Shown: positions 46,334-55,780, numbered from the stretch's first letter. The stretch: 64,000 nucleotides of DNA from JBPYFK01 sp051984675 (GCA_051984675.1 JBPYFK010000137.1:1-64000), one strand, 5' to 3'. The notes: generated by a model from the letters alone, not told the origin. Translations and numbers: made by a program.

Positions 46334-48173
46334 CCTCCTCGCGCGTGTGCCCGCCGTACAGCATCGCCGCCGAGTTCACCAGTGCGAGGTGCGTGAACGC
46401 CTGCGGGAAGTTTCCCGTGAAACGTCCACTGTGGATGTCGTACTGCTCGGCGTACAGGCCGACGTCGTTGGCCAGCCCCAGCACGTCGGCGAACAGCCGT
46501 TCGGCTTCGTCCCGCCGCCCGCACAGCGTCAGTGCGTCCACCAGCCAGAAGGAGCAGGCCAGGAAGGAGCCTTCGCGTCCACTCAACCCGTCCACCGAGT
46601 GGGTGCCTTCGGACGTCGAGTAGCGGTTCACCAGCACTCCGCTGCGGAGTTCGCGCTCGATCGCGCGCACGGTGCTTCGCACCCGCTCGTCGTGACCGGG
46701 CAGGAACCCGAACGCCGGGATGCGCAGCGTCGCCGCGTCGAGTTCGGTCCCGCCGTAGAACTGAGTGAACGCACCGATTTCGGCGTTCCACGCCTTTTCC
46801 TCCACCTCGGCGTGTACCGCCTCGCGCAGCTCGCGCCATCGATCCACCGGTCCGGGGAGACCGTCCTCCTCGACCGCGCGGACTCCGCGGTCGAACGCCA
46901 CCCACACCATCACCCGGGAGTGCGTGAAGTACCGCTCTGGCCCGCGTACCTCCCACAGCCCGCGATCGGGCTGTTGCCACACCCTCTCCAGGTGCCGCAG
47001 CAACCCGCGCTGCACCGCCCAGGAGTCCTCGGTCTCCGCCAACCCGCGTTCCCGAGCCAGGTGCAGGACGTCCATGATCTCGCCGAAGACGTCGAGCTGG
47101 AGCTGCCGGTAGGCGGCGTTGCCGATGCGCACGGGCTGGGCGCCGTGGTAGCCGGCGAGCCAGTCCGCCTCCCACTCCACGAGGTGGCGTTCGCCATTGA
47201 TCCCGTACATCACCTGCAGGTTGGCCGGATCGCCGGCCACCGCACGCACCAGCCACCGGCGCCAGGCCAGCGCCTCCTCGTCGCAGCCGAAGTTGTCCAG
47301 CGCCAGCAGCACCAGGGTCGCGTCCCGCAACCAGCAGTACCGGTAGTCCCAGTTGCGGCTCCCGCCGAGTGCCTCCGGTAGCGACGTCGTGGGGGCTGCG
47401 ACGATGCCCCCGCTGGGGGCGAACGTCAGTGCCTTCAAGGTCGCCAACGACCGGTACACCGCGTCCTGGTGCGGGCCGTCGTAGCGGATCCGGGACGCCC
47501 ACTCGGACCAGAAGTCCTCGGTGGCGGCGGTTTCCTGGATCGGGTCGACCGGCGCGGGCAGTCGCTCCGGGTCGGACGACCACTGCATCACCCACGCCAA
47601 CCGCTCGCCGGCGGAGATCGTGAAGACCGCTTCGTGCGCGCGCTCGTGCTCGGCCCGTCGCGGGAGTACGTCGCCGCGAAGCACGGCGGTGTGCGGTCCG
47701 GCGATCGCCAGGATGTACTCGTCGAGCACCGGGTCGGTCTCGCGGACCCGGCGTACCCACGGGACCGCGTCGGCGTAGGCGAAGCGCACCACCCAACGCA
47801 GCCGGACCTCCACCTCGCCGGAGACACCTTCGAGGACCCGGATCAGGCACGGTTCGTCCTCGCCGGTCTTCTCCTGCGGTGGCATGCTGTCGATCAGATG
47901 TACCGAACCGGTCGCGGTGCGGAACTCGGTCTCCAGCACCGCCGAGGTGTCGCGGTAGCGGCGGCGCACCTCGCGGACCTCGCCGGTCGGCGCGATCCGC
48001 CAGTGGCCGTCGCGCTCGCCGCCGAGGAGCCGGCTGAAGCACGAGGGTGAGTCGAACCGCGGCAGGCACAGCCAGTCGATCGAGCCGTCCTTGGCGACCA
48101 GCGCGGCGGTCCGCAGGTCAGACAGCAGCGCGTAGTCCTCGATCCGCCCCGGCCCGTCCCCTACGTCCGTCAT
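46293..48173 (-). CDS. GH15 glucoamylase/trehalase-like enzyme
   Basis: The 626-residue protein has the bacterial GH15 layout: an N-terminal beta-sandwich (IEDYALLSDLRTAALVAKDG, IDWLCLPRFDSPSCF) and an (alpha/alpha)6 barrel with LPEALGGSRNWDYRYCWLRD and RDATLVLLALDNFG, and GLSGREGSFLACSFWLVDAL near the end. Actinobacterial members include trehalases (Rv2402 in M. tuberculosis, from memory) as well as glucan hydrolases. No signal peptide is seen, so it is cytosolic. TAGGCT lies 7 nt before the ATG. It overlaps the convergent GGDEF-EAL gene by 41 bp. Confidence 0.9.
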   Translation of the reverse strand: MTDVGDGPGRIEDYALLSDLRTAALVAKDGSIDWLCLPRFDSPSCFSRLLGGERDGHWRIAPTGEVREVRRRYRDTSAVLETEFRTATGSVHLIDSMPPQEKTGEDEPCLIRVLEGVSGEVEVRLRWVVRFAYADAVPWVRRVRETDPVLDEYILAIAGPHTAVLRGDVLPRRAEHERAHEAVFTISAGERLAWVMQWSSDPERLPAPVDPIQETAATEDFWSEWASRIRYDGPHQDAVYRSLATLKALTFAPSGGIVAAPTTSLPEALGGSRNWDYRYCWLRDATLVLLALDNFGCDEEALAWRRWLVRAVAGDPANLQVMYGINGERHLVEWEADWLAGYHGAQPVRIGNAAYRQLQLDVFGEIMDVLHLARERGLAETEDSWAVQRGLLRHLERVWQQPDRGLWEVRGPERYFTHSRVMVWVAFDRGVRAVEEDGLPGPVDRWRELREAVHAEVEEKAWNAEIGAFTQFYGGTELDAATLRIPAFGFLPGHDERVRSTVRAIERELRSGVLVNRYSTSEGTHSVDGLSGREGSFLACSFWLVDALTLCGRRDEAERLFADVLGLANDVGLYAEQYDIHSGRFTGNFPQAFTHLALVNSAAMLYGGHTREEVSRRDGRSPDARR

Positions 48174-48210
48174 ACCGCCGAGCCTAGGTGGTCTGGCCCC
48201 GACCGGGCGA

Positions 48211-48792
48211 TCAGCGGCGGGTGGCCGCTTCGACGAGCGTGTGGTGCGGCACGACCGCACGCATCCCGTCGTCCAGGTTCAACCCGAGGTCGAGCCCGCC
48301 GAGCAGGTCGGGCAGGGCCCGGCCCGACACGGTGCGGTAGTTCGGCCAGGTCTCCGGCACGCGAGCGGCGGAGGTGCAGGCGGGCACCAGCTTGCTGCCG
48401 TCGGAGAGTTCGGCGGCGTAGAGCTGGCTGTCGTCCTCGGCCGGCGCGTAGAGCAGGACATCCGCTTCCAGGACAGCCGGGGGCAGGTCGGTCTCGGGGG
48501 CTTCACCGGTGGCGATCCGGTGCAGCACCCGCTCCAGTTCGTTGGTCGGTTCCGGCAGCGCGAACGCCAGATCGGAGGGCTGGTAGCCGTCGTTGACGTG
48601 GAACCGCTCGTCGATCTCGCCGTGCTCGTCGATGCGGTACGCACCGATCACGCCTTCCGGCCGGACGTCGTCGCCGGATTCCTGATATCCGGGATCGACG
48701 ATGTAGAGCCAACTGTTCGGGGTCTGACGGGCCTGCTGCCGCATCGTTTCGGTGATCGCCGGGGCGGTCGGGTGCTCGTGCTGGTGGTCCAT
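48211..48792 (-). CDS. SseB-like / type VII secretion-associated protein
   Basis: The 193-residue acidic protein has NSWLYIVDPGYQESGDDVRP, GVIGAYRIDEHGEID, NDGYQPSDLAFALPEPTNEL and a C-terminal SseB-like half (VPACTSAARVPETWP, LLGGLDLGLNLDDGMRAVV). Actinobacterial proteins of this build are annotated as type VII secretion-system-associated. No ESX genes (EccC, EsxA/B, MycP) are in the window. It lies downstream of the GH15 gene on the same strand, 37 nt away, and is divergent from a PRC-barrel gene. Confidence 0.75.
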   Translation of the reverse strand: MDHQHEHPTAPAITETMRQQARQTPNSWLYIVDPGYQESGDDVRPEGVIGAYRIDEHGEIDERFHVNDGYQPSDLAFALPEPTNELERVLHRIATGEAPETDLPPAVLEADVLLYAPAEDDSQLYAAELSDGSKLVPACTSAARVPETWPNYRTVSGRALPDLLGGLDLGLNLDDGMRAVVPHHTLVEAATRR

Positions 48793-48997
48793 CGCGGTTG
48801 ACTCCTGATCGCATCGAATTGAGCTTCAGCCTGCCAGGTCGAACAAGGGCGTCCAGCGACCGGCAGGTGATCTGTTGCGATGCGGCAACAAGCTGCCAGG
48901 GGTCAGCCATTTCGAGGTGCCGGCTGGTGGCCTGCCGGGGCAAACTGAAAAACGGTTGGGGCGTACGGGGATTTCACCGGCGGGGAGGCGATCAGAG

Positions 48998-49501
48998 ATG
49001 ATCGGTCAGCGGGAGGCGCTGCGACTGTGCGGATGTGAGACGTTTGATCCCCGGGGGAACCGGATCGGCATTGTCGGGCAACTGTTGCTCGACGACGAAA
49101 CGGAACAACCGGCCTGGGTCACGGTGCAGGCTGGGCTGTTCGGTACCAACGAGCATTTCGTGCCGCTGGACGGCGCGGCATTCGACGGCGACACGCTGAC
49201 CGTCGCGGTGTCCCGAGAAATGGTGCGAAGCGCGCCCCGAGTTCCACTCGAACAAGGAGATCTTCTCCTGGAGGATGAGCGGCGGTTGCACCGGCATTAC
49301 GGCTTGCTGCGCGAGGATGCGGCCGAAGCGGAGAAGTCCGCGCGGTCGTCGGCGTCGGCCGGGTCCTCCGCGCCGGCCGGTGCCTCCGGGGGTACCGACT
49401 ATTCCACTGTGGACGATGGATCAGCAGTGGATTCGCCCGACGAGCGGCCCCGCGCGGAAGCCGTCCGGCTGCGTCTGCGTCGCTGGCTCGCGGCGACGTG
49501 A
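48998..49501 (+). CDS. PRC-barrel domain protein
   Basis: A 167-residue protein. Residues 15-80 form a PRC-barrel (DPRGNRIGIVGQLLLDDETE, WVTVQAGLFGTNEHFVPLDG). A disordered Ser/Ala/Gly-rich and acidic C-terminus ends in a basic patch (AEAVRLRLRRWL). Actinomycete PRC-barrel proteins of this kind are often stress-induced but have no known enzyme activity. The ATG follows GGGGAGG at 9 nt. Confidence 0.85.
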   Translation: MIGQREALRLCGCETFDPRGNRIGIVGQLLLDDETEQPAWVTVQAGLFGTNEHFVPLDGAAFDGDTLTVAVSREMVRSAPRVPLEQGDLLLEDERRLHRHYGLLREDAAEAEKSARSSASAGSSAPAGASGGTDYSTVDDGSAVDSPDERPRAEAVRLRLRRWLAAT

Positions 49502-49762
49502 GTGCGGTTGGTAAGTGCGTGGTCGGACGCGGTTAACCCACTTATCTCAACTTAGCCTGGCAGAACAGACCGTTCCCCGCATTGTGGGCGGTAATCCCCT
49601 TGAACAGGGAAGCGCTGCCGAGAATTTATGACTCGTTGTGTGAATTGAGGTGGCGACAACACGCCAACTCACTCAGCCGAGTGGAGCGGCTGGTTACCGT
49701 CCGCAGAAGTAGCCGGTGATTCCTCGATTCGTCGGGCGATCGGGCTAAGGAGGGGACTTCTC

Positions 49763-50938
49763 GTGCGGAAACACACCAGCGGCGTCGGAGTGGGGGTAGC
49801 CGCCGCTTCTCTCGTCTTCGCCATCGCGCCCACATCCGGTGTCGCTCAGGGGGAAGAGTTGGCACCGCTGACCATCCACGACGCTGCGGCGGAGAGCGGC
49901 ACCGATTCGTACGTGGTCGAGGTCAAGGACGGGAACGATCCGGTCCAGGCGGCCCGCAAGATGGGCGTGCCCACGCAGTACGTGTACCACTCGGCGATCA
50001 ACGGGTTTTCCACCAAGGTCAAACCGGACCAGCTGTACAGCTTACGGGCCAACGTTGCCGTGAAATCCGTTTCGCAGAGCATGCGGGTCCGCGTGTCCGC
50101 CCCCCGGAGCACCCCGGACGCCGTCGGGTCCTGGGGACTGGACCGGCTGGATCAGCCGAGGCTGCCGCTGGATGGCAAGTACCAGCCCCGCAACACCGGG
50201 GAAGGCGTGACGGCCTACACCATCGACACCGGCATCGACGCGTCCCATCCCGACTTCGAGGGCCGCGCGTCGGTCGGGTTCGACGCCACCGGCGGTAACG
50301 GCATGGACAAGCAGGGGCACGGCACGCACACCGCCGGCACCATCGGGTCGAAGACCTACGGCGTGGCCAAGAAGGTTCGGATCGTGGGCGTGAAGGTGCT
50401 CAGTGACGACGGCAGCGGCAACACCGCGGACATCATCAAGGGCATCGACTGGGTCGCGCAGAACCACAAGGGACCGTCGGTGGCGAACATGTCCCTGGGA
50501 GGCCCGAAGGACCAGGCGCTGGACGACGCGGCGGCCGGGCTGGTGAACAAGGGCGTGTTCCTGGCGGTGGCCGCTGGCAATGAGTCACAGGACGCCAGCA
50601 AGGTCTCACCGGCCGCCGCGCAGGGCGTCTTCCCCACGGCGGCCTCGGACCGCAATGACCGGTCCGCGGTGTTCACCAACTTCGGCAAGATCGTGAAGGG
50701 CTACGCGCCCGGTGTGCAGATCACCTCGACGGTGCCCGGCGGCAAGGCCGAGACGATGGACGGCACGTCGATGGCCAGCCCGCACGTCGCCGGAGTGGCT
50801 GCCCTGTTCCTGCAGGCCAGTCCCAACGCCAAGCCTGCCGACGTGATCACTGACCTGCAGCGCAGGGAGTCGCCGAGCGTGATCCAGGGCACGCCGCAGA
50901 ACACGACCCCCAACGTTCTGCAGACCGGAGGTCTCTAG
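49763..50938 (+). CDS. Secreted subtilisin-like serine protease (S8, proteinase K type)
   Basis: A 391-residue prepro-protease. It has a Sec signal peptide (residues 1-29, ending SGVAQG), an inhibitor I9-type propeptide (about 45-110, SYVVEVKDGNDPVQAARKMG) and a mature S8 domain. Its triad is Asp in AYTIDTGIDASHPDF, His in QGHGTHTAGTIGS and Ser in DGTSMASPHVAG, with the oxyanion Asn in AVAAGNESQ. The GTG is preceded by AAGGAGGGG. A strong terminator follows, so the gene is monocistronic. Confidence 0.96.
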   Translation: MRKHTSGVGVGVAAASLVFAIAPTSGVAQGEELAPLTIHDAAAESGTDSYVVEVKDGNDPVQAARKMGVPTQYVYHSAINGFSTKVKPDQLYSLRANVAVKSVSQSMRVRVSAPRSTPDAVGSWGLDRLDQPRLPLDGKYQPRNTGEGVTAYTIDTGIDASHPDFEGRASVGFDATGGNGMDKQGHGTHTAGTIGSKTYGVAKKVRIVGVKVLSDDGSGNTADIIKGIDWVAQNHKGPSVANMSLGGPKDQALDDAAAGLVNKGVFLAVAAGNESQDASKVSPAAAQGVFPTAASDRNDRSAVFTNFGKIVKGYAPGVQITSTVPGGKAETMDGTSMASPHVAGVAALFLQASPNAKPADVITDLQRRESPSVIQGTPQNTTPNVLQTGGL

Positions 50939-50963
50939 TTACCTGAACGGGAGTGCGGTGAAA

Positions 50964-50999
50964 GGTGCTTCCCACCCGACACATCGGGTGGGAAGCACC
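50964..50999 (+). terminator. Terminator of the subtilase gene
   Basis: A perfect 16-bp stem (GGTGCTTCCCACCCGA at 50964-50979 with its complement at 50984-50999) and a CACA loop lie 25 nt after the stop codon. There is no long U-tract. Confidence 0.88.
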
Positions 51000-51175
51000 C
51001 TCTCGTGGGGTGTGGCCGGGTACGGCGGTTATCACGAAATGCCCCAGAGCGAGTCGTATGTTCAACTGCTGAGGCGTCCACCGAAAGTTGGTTCCGGCCT
51101 ATTCCGCCACCCGGTTACCTTTCCACTCCACAGCGGGCGGATGCCCGCCGTGGGTCCATCAGGGAGGGGATCGCC

Positions 51176-51973
51176 GTGCTCTCCGGTTACGCCGAAACAC
51201 CGACACGGGACCGTGTCCCGGCCCCCGTGCGGCCAGGGCATGGGTGCGCGCCGGACTCGGCCGGGGCGAAAAGCCCGGCCGCGCCCGTCACGGAGGCCCT
51301 CCGGTCGCTGGCCAGCCGTGGCGACGACGTGTTGCAGGTCGTGCAGGGGACCAAACGCGTCGGCGGGGCCGCCTTCGAACTCCAGCGCAACGCCCGGGAG
51401 GCGGTGCACGCGGTGGTCAAGCCGCCGTACGCCGCCACCGACGAGCTGGATTCGCTGGAGTGCCTGAAGCTGGCCGAAGGTGTCCGCTACCGGGTGCTGT
51501 ACGACCGCAAGGCGCTCGCGCTGCCGCCCCAGCTGGACGTCACGTCCCGCCTGGTTTCGCTCGGCGAGCAGGCCAAGGTCGTGCACCAGGCACCGACCAA
51601 GCTGCTCATCGTGGACAACGAGGTCGCGTTGCTGCCGCTGACGACCAGCGCGCAGACCGTGGAGAGCGCGGTGGTCGTCCGGGGCTCCGAGATGCTCGCG
51701 GCGATCGTGCGGATCTTCGACGACCTGTGGCGCTCGGCCGCGCCGTTCTCCGCCGGTGAGTCGAACGCGGGCTTCGGTCAGAACCAGCCCTCGGAGGAGG
51801 AGCGCTGGATACTGTCGCTGCTGGCTTCCGGCGCCACGGACGACTCGATCGGCCGGCTCATGGGCTTCAGCGCGCGCACGGCACACCGCAGGGTGCGGGA
51901 GCTGGTCGCTCGGCTGGGTGTGGACACCCGCTTCCAGGCGGGGGTCCAGGCGGTCAAGCTCGGCTGGTTATGA
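51176..51973 (+). CDS. TrmB/LuxR-like transcriptional regulator
   Basis: The 265-residue protein has a central domain (about 45-190, LQVVQGTKRVGGAAFELQRN, LAEGVRYRVLYDRKAL, HQAPTKLLIVDNEVALLPL) like the C-terminal effector domain of TrmB-type regulators. A LuxR-type HTH is at the C-terminus (EEERWILSLLASGATDDSIG, SARTAHRRVRELVARLGV). The canonical N-terminal TrmB winged helix is missing. The GTG follows GGGAGGGG by 5 nt. It lies downstream of the subtilase, separated by a terminator. Confidence 0.82.
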   Translation: MLSGYAETPTRDRVPAPVRPGHGCAPDSAGAKSPAAPVTEALRSLASRGDDVLQVVQGTKRVGGAAFELQRNAREAVHAVVKPPYAATDELDSLECLKLAEGVRYRVLYDRKALALPPQLDVTSRLVSLGEQAKVVHQAPTKLLIVDNEVALLPLTTSAQTVESAVVVRGSEMLAAIVRIFDDLWRSAAPFSAGESNAGFGQNQPSEEERWILSLLASGATDDSIGRLMGFSARTAHRRVRELVARLGVDTRFQAGVQAVKLGWL

Positions 51974-52022
51974 CCATCCCCGAGGATCTCGGCAGCCCTC
52001 CGCCGGCCGGTAGGCTCGCGCT

Positions 52023-52409
52023 ATGCCCTCCCGCCAGGCGGTCGACCCCCGTGAGCTGCGTGAGGCCGTCGCGGCTGTGCTGCCGTGGCTGGACGGTGTG
52101 ACCGAGCAGCCACCGGCTCGCGCCGATCTCGCCAGCGCTGTGCGGCTGAGCCTGCGCACCCTCGAAGCCATCGCGCCCGGCCGCAGCGTCGAGGTGCGGG
52201 TACCGCCGTTCGCCGCGGTGCAGTGCGTACCCGGCCCACGGCACACCCGCGGAACCCCGCCGAACGTGATCGAGACAGACCCGCGCACCTGGTTATCGCT
52301 GGCCACAGGTCGTCTACAATGGACAGAAGCGGTAGCGGGCGCGACCCTGAGCGTTTCCGGTTCCCGTGCCGACCTCTCGGAGTGGCTTCCGCTCCTGCGC
52401 TTCGAGTGA
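52023..52409 (+). CDS. SCP2-like sterol carrier family protein
   Basis: A 128-residue protein of the actinobacterial sterol-carrier-like family that sits next to purF (Rv0807 in M. tuberculosis, from memory). Typical segments are VEVRVPPFAAVQCVPGPRHT, GTPPNVIETDPRTWLSLATG and SGSRADLSEWLPLL. Function unknown. The ATG lies 6 nt after TAGGCT (52011-52016) with no Shine-Dalgarno. Confidence 0.87.
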   Translation: MPSRQAVDPRELREAVAAVLPWLDGVTEQPPARADLASAVRLSLRTLEAIAPGRSVEVRVPPFAAVQCVPGPRHTRGTPPNVIETDPRTWLSLATGRLQWTEAVAGATLSVSGSRADLSEWLPLLRFE

Positions 52410-52498
52410 GACCCAACTCAGCGTGATCGAAGGTTCGCCGCTGGTAAATCGTGAGCAGAATCCTGTCGGCGCGGGGACCAACTCCGGGAACCTGCTGT

Positions 52499-52515
52499 TT
52501 ACACTCCTGGTGTAA
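52499..52515 (+). promoter_or_regulatory. Candidate purF promoter with inverted repeat
   Basis: TTACAC-TCCTG-GTGTAA is a perfect 6-bp inverted repeat that overlaps a -10-like TACACT (52500-52505). The purF start is 27 nt downstream with AAGGAG as ribosome binding site. A repressor or RNA hairpin role is possible. Confidence 0.45.
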
Positions 52516-52541
52516 CGGCTCCGCACGCAAGGAGTTTTCCG

Positions 52542-54137
52542 GTGCGCACCGACCGGCCAGATCCCGCTGACCGAGCATCCGCAGCCCACCCCGCAGACCC
52601 GGATTCGATCGAGCAGGACGTCCCCCGCGAGGAATGCGGGGTCTTCGGCGTCTGGGCTCCCGGCGAAGACGTCGCCAAGCTGACCTTCTACGGCCTGTTC
52701 GCGCTCCAGCACCGTGGCCAGGAAGCCGCCGGCATCGCTGTCGGGGACGGCTCGCAGGTCCTGGTTTACAAGGACCTCGGCCTGGTCAGCCAGGTGTTCG
52801 ACGAGCAGGTGCTGAACTCGCTGCGCGGCCACGTCGCCGTCGGGCACTGCCGCTACTCCACCACCGGCGGTGGCACCTGGGAGAACGCGCAGCCGACCTT
52901 CCGCACCACGGCCGCCGGCACCGGCCTCGCGCTCGGCCACAACGGCAACCTGGTCAACACCGCCGAGCTGGCCCAGCGGCTGGCCGCCGAGGAGGTCTCG
53001 CCGGACGCGAACCGCTCGTCGCCGGTTGCCTGCGAACGCGCCACCACCGACTCCGACCTGGTCTGCGGCCTGCTTGCCGCGAACGCCGCGGACCGGGGCA
53101 TCGAGCAGGCCGCGATGGAGCTGTTCCCCACCGTGCAGGGCGCCTACTCGATGGTGTTCTCCGACGAGTCCACCCTGTACGCGGTGCGGGACCCGCACGG
53201 CGTGCGCCCGCTCGTGCTCGGCCGGCTCGAACGCGGCTGGGTCGTGGCCAGCGAGACCGCCGCGCTGGACATCGTCGGCGCGTCGTTCGTGCGCGAGGTC
53301 GAGCCGGGCGAGATCCTTGCCATCGACGCGGGCGGGCTGCGCTCGGCCCACTTCGCCCAGCCGAAACCCAAGGGCTGCCTGTTCGAGTACGTCTACCTGG
53401 CTCGCCCGGACACCACGATCTCCGGGCGCTCGGTGCACGCCACCCGGTTGGAGATCGGCCGCCGGCTGGCCCACGAGCACCCGGTGGACGCCGACCTGGT
53501 CATCCCCGTCCCGGAATCCGGCACCCCGGCCGCCATCGGTTACGCGCAGGCCGCACACATCCCGTTCGGCAACGGCCTGGTGAAGAACGCCTACGTCGGG
53601 CGCACGTTCATCCAGCCGTCCCAGACCATCCGCCAGCTGGGCATCCGGTTGAAGCTGAACCCGCTGCGCGAGGTCATCCGGGGCAAGCGGCTGATCGTCG
53701 TCGACGACTCGATCGTGCGCGGCAACACCCAGCGGGCGCTGGTGCGGATGCTGCGCGAGGCCGGGGCCATCGAGGTGCACGTGCGGATCGCCTCGCCGCC
53801 GGTGAAGTGGCCCTGCTTCTACGGCATCGACTTCGCCTCCCGCGCCGAACTGATCGCCAACGGCCTGGACACCGACGGAATCCGTCGCTCGATCGGGGCC
53901 GACTCGCTCGGCTACCTGTCGCTGGACGGGCTGATCGCGGCATCCGAGCAGCCCCGCACCCGCCTGTGCGCGGCCTGCTTCGACGGGCACTACCCGATCC
54001 CCCTTCCAGAGGACGCCAAGATCGGCAAGTACCTGCTGGAAGGCGTGGAGTCCGAGCAGCGGTCGAGCGCCGGCGGGGCGGTCGATCCGGTCCTGCCCAA
54101 CGGCTACGGCGCCGAGGACGCGTTGCGCCGCCCCTGA
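52542..54137 (+). CDS. purF: Amidophosphoribosyltransferase
   Basis: PurF makes phosphoribosylamine from PRPP and glutamine, the first committed purine step. A short propeptide (about 31 residues) precedes the nucleophile Cys in REECGVFGVW, as in B. subtilis-type PurF. GHCRYSTTGGGTWENAQP and the glutaminase core follow, then the PRPP loop VVDDSIVRGNTQ. Four Cys that could hold an Fe-S cluster are plausible (one in VKWPCFYGID, others in TRLCAACFDG). The length is 531 residues. The GTG follows AAGGAG at 8 nt. Confidence 0.97.
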   Translation: MRTDRPDPADRASAAHPADPDSIEQDVPREECGVFGVWAPGEDVAKLTFYGLFALQHRGQEAAGIAVGDGSQVLVYKDLGLVSQVFDEQVLNSLRGHVAVGHCRYSTTGGGTWENAQPTFRTTAAGTGLALGHNGNLVNTAELAQRLAAEEVSPDANRSSPVACERATTDSDLVCGLLAANAADRGIEQAAMELFPTVQGAYSMVFSDESTLYAVRDPHGVRPLVLGRLERGWVVASETAALDIVGASFVREVEPGEILAIDAGGLRSAHFAQPKPKGCLFEYVYLARPDTTISGRSVHATRLEIGRRLAHEHPVDADLVIPVPESGTPAAIGYAQAAHIPFGNGLVKNAYVGRTFIQPSQTIRQLGIRLKLNPLREVIRGKRLIVVDDSIVRGNTQRALVRMLREAGAIEVHVRIASPPVKWPCFYGIDFASRAELIANGLDTDGIRRSIGADSLGYLSLDGLIAASEQPRTRLCAACFDGHYPIPLPEDAKIGKYLLEGVESEQRSSAGGAVDPVLPNGYGAEDALRRP

Positions 54138-54351
54138 CGGTGGCGGTACCGGCACGCTCCGCCGACCCGCACCGATATTGGGGGTCCACCGGACGGGCCG
54201 ACCCGCGTAGCGTGTTCACCGCCGCCGTCCGCAAGGCCACCAGCCCAGGCGCGACCTACCAGCACCCGTGCGGCGGTGAGGCATCCGGCGGCGAACCACA
54301 AGGGCTGGCTTGCGCCGGCCAACGACAACCAGCATCACATGGAGTCCAGTC

Positions 54352-55527
54352 GTGTCCGAAGATCTGCTTGCCCACGGCAGCGCGAGCAACTCCCAGCCGG
54401 CCGAACGGCGGCCCGCTGACCAGTCCGCGGCTGACGTGCCTGGCGAGGCCAGGCACGGGGAGGCTACGTACGCCGCGGCCGGCGTGAGCATCGAGGCCGG
54501 CGACCAGGCGGTCGAGCGGATGCGCCCGTGGGCGGAGCGGGCGACGCGCAGCGAGGTGCTCGGCTCACTCGGCGGGTTCGCGGGCCTGTTCAAGCTGAAG
54601 CTGGACCGCTGGAAGGAGCCGGTGCTGGCCTCCTCCACCGACGGCGTCGGTACCAAGATCGCGATCGCGCAGGCGCTCGACGTGCACGACACGATCGGGA
54701 TCGACCTGGTCGCCATGGTCGTCGACGACCTGGTCGTCTGCGGTGCGGAACCGCTGTTCCTGCAGGACTACGTGGCCGTGGGCAAAGTCGTGCCGGACCG
54801 GGTCGCGGACCTGGTCAAGGGCGTGTCCGAAGGGTGCCAGCAGTCCGGCTGCGCGCTGCTGGGCGGGGAAACCGCCGAGCATCCGGGCATGATGGCGCCC
54901 GGCGAGTACGACATCTCGGCCACCGCCGTCGGTGTGGTGGAAGCCGACGAGGTGCTGGGGCCGGACCGGGTCCGGCCCGGTGACATCGTGATCGCGATGG
55001 GCTCGTCCGGGCTGCACTCGAACGGGTACTCGCTGGCCCGGCACGTGCTGCTGGACATCGCCCGGATGCCGCTGTCCGGCCATGTGGAGGAGTTCGGCCG
55101 CACGCTCGGCGCGGAGCTGCTGGAACCGACCCGGATCTATGCCAAGGACTGCCTCGCCCTGGCGGCTGAGGCCGAGGTCCGCACCTTCGCGCACGTCACC
55201 GGCGGGGGGCTGGCCGGCAACCTGGCCCGGGTCATCCCGCAGGGGCTGACGGCCGTGCTGGATCGGGGCGCGTGGACGCCGGCCCCGGTCTTCCGGCTGA
55301 TCGCCCAGCGCGGGCGGGTCCCCGCCGAGGAGATGGAGCGCACGTTCAACATGGGCATCGGCATGGTGGCCGTGGTCACCGCCGAGGACGTGGACCGCGC
55401 GCTCGCGGTCCTCACCGCCCGGCACGTGCCGGCGTGGGTGGTCGGCGAGATCGCCAAGCAGCACACGGTCGAGGACGCGGAAGAGGGCCAGCGCGTCGTT
55501 CTGCGCGGCAACCACCCACGGTTTTGA
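54352..55527 (+). CDS. purM: AIR synthetase (phosphoribosylformylglycinamidine cyclo-ligase)
   Basis: PurM closes the imidazole ring of FGAM to give AIR. After a disordered N-terminus of about 35 residues come TYAAAGVSIEAGDQAVERM, ASSTDGVGTKIAIAQ, GIDLVAMVVDDLVVCGAEP, CALLGGETAEHPGMM and FNMGIGMVAVV. The GTG at 54352 follows GGAG by 7 nt. It lies 214 nt after purF; that gap holds no clear gene. Confidence 0.97.
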   Translation: MSEDLLAHGSASNSQPAERRPADQSAADVPGEARHGEATYAAAGVSIEAGDQAVERMRPWAERATRSEVLGSLGGFAGLFKLKLDRWKEPVLASSTDGVGTKIAIAQALDVHDTIGIDLVAMVVDDLVVCGAEPLFLQDYVAVGKVVPDRVADLVKGVSEGCQQSGCALLGGETAEHPGMMAPGEYDISATAVGVVEADEVLGPDRVRPGDIVIAMGSSGLHSNGYSLARHVLLDIARMPLSGHVEEFGRTLGAELLEPTRIYAKDCLALAAEAEVRTFAHVTGGGLAGNLARVIPQGLTAVLDRGAWTPAPVFRLIAQRGRVPAEEMERTFNMGIGMVAVVTAEDVDRALAVLTARHVPAWVVGEIAKQHTVEDAEEGQRVVLRGNHPRF

Positions 55528-55780
55528 GGTTCGGGTTGCTGCGCTGGCGGCTGCGTCGCTTATGGGGACACGATCCTAGAAATTCCGTCCCGGAGCCGCC
55601 TCGTTGGGAATGCCGGCCGGGGGCAGGGCGTTGACCCGAATGCCGGCGCGCGTGTGCCCCCGGGTCCCATCTATTGCCTGCCAGGAATACCGTTCGGCTG
55701 GAGCCTGACAGTGCCTTTCGCCGAGAGGCGGCCCGCGCGCCGGCCTTGTGCTGTCCGGTACCGGTTCCGCCGTTGCGGAA

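Noticed and set aside
46042..48069. Long minus-strand frame of 675 codons overlapping the GH15 gene
   Set aside because: It is out of frame with the clear GH15 protein on the same strand and is Arg/Gly-rich shadow sequence.
49502..49762. Riboswitch (c-di-AMP ydaO type or similar) before the subtilase
   Set aside because: The leader has short hairpins but not the conserved core sequences I would need to call a known class.
54138..54351. Small gene between purF and purM
   Set aside because: Minus-strand frames here are short, lack ribosome binding sites and look like shadow sequence.
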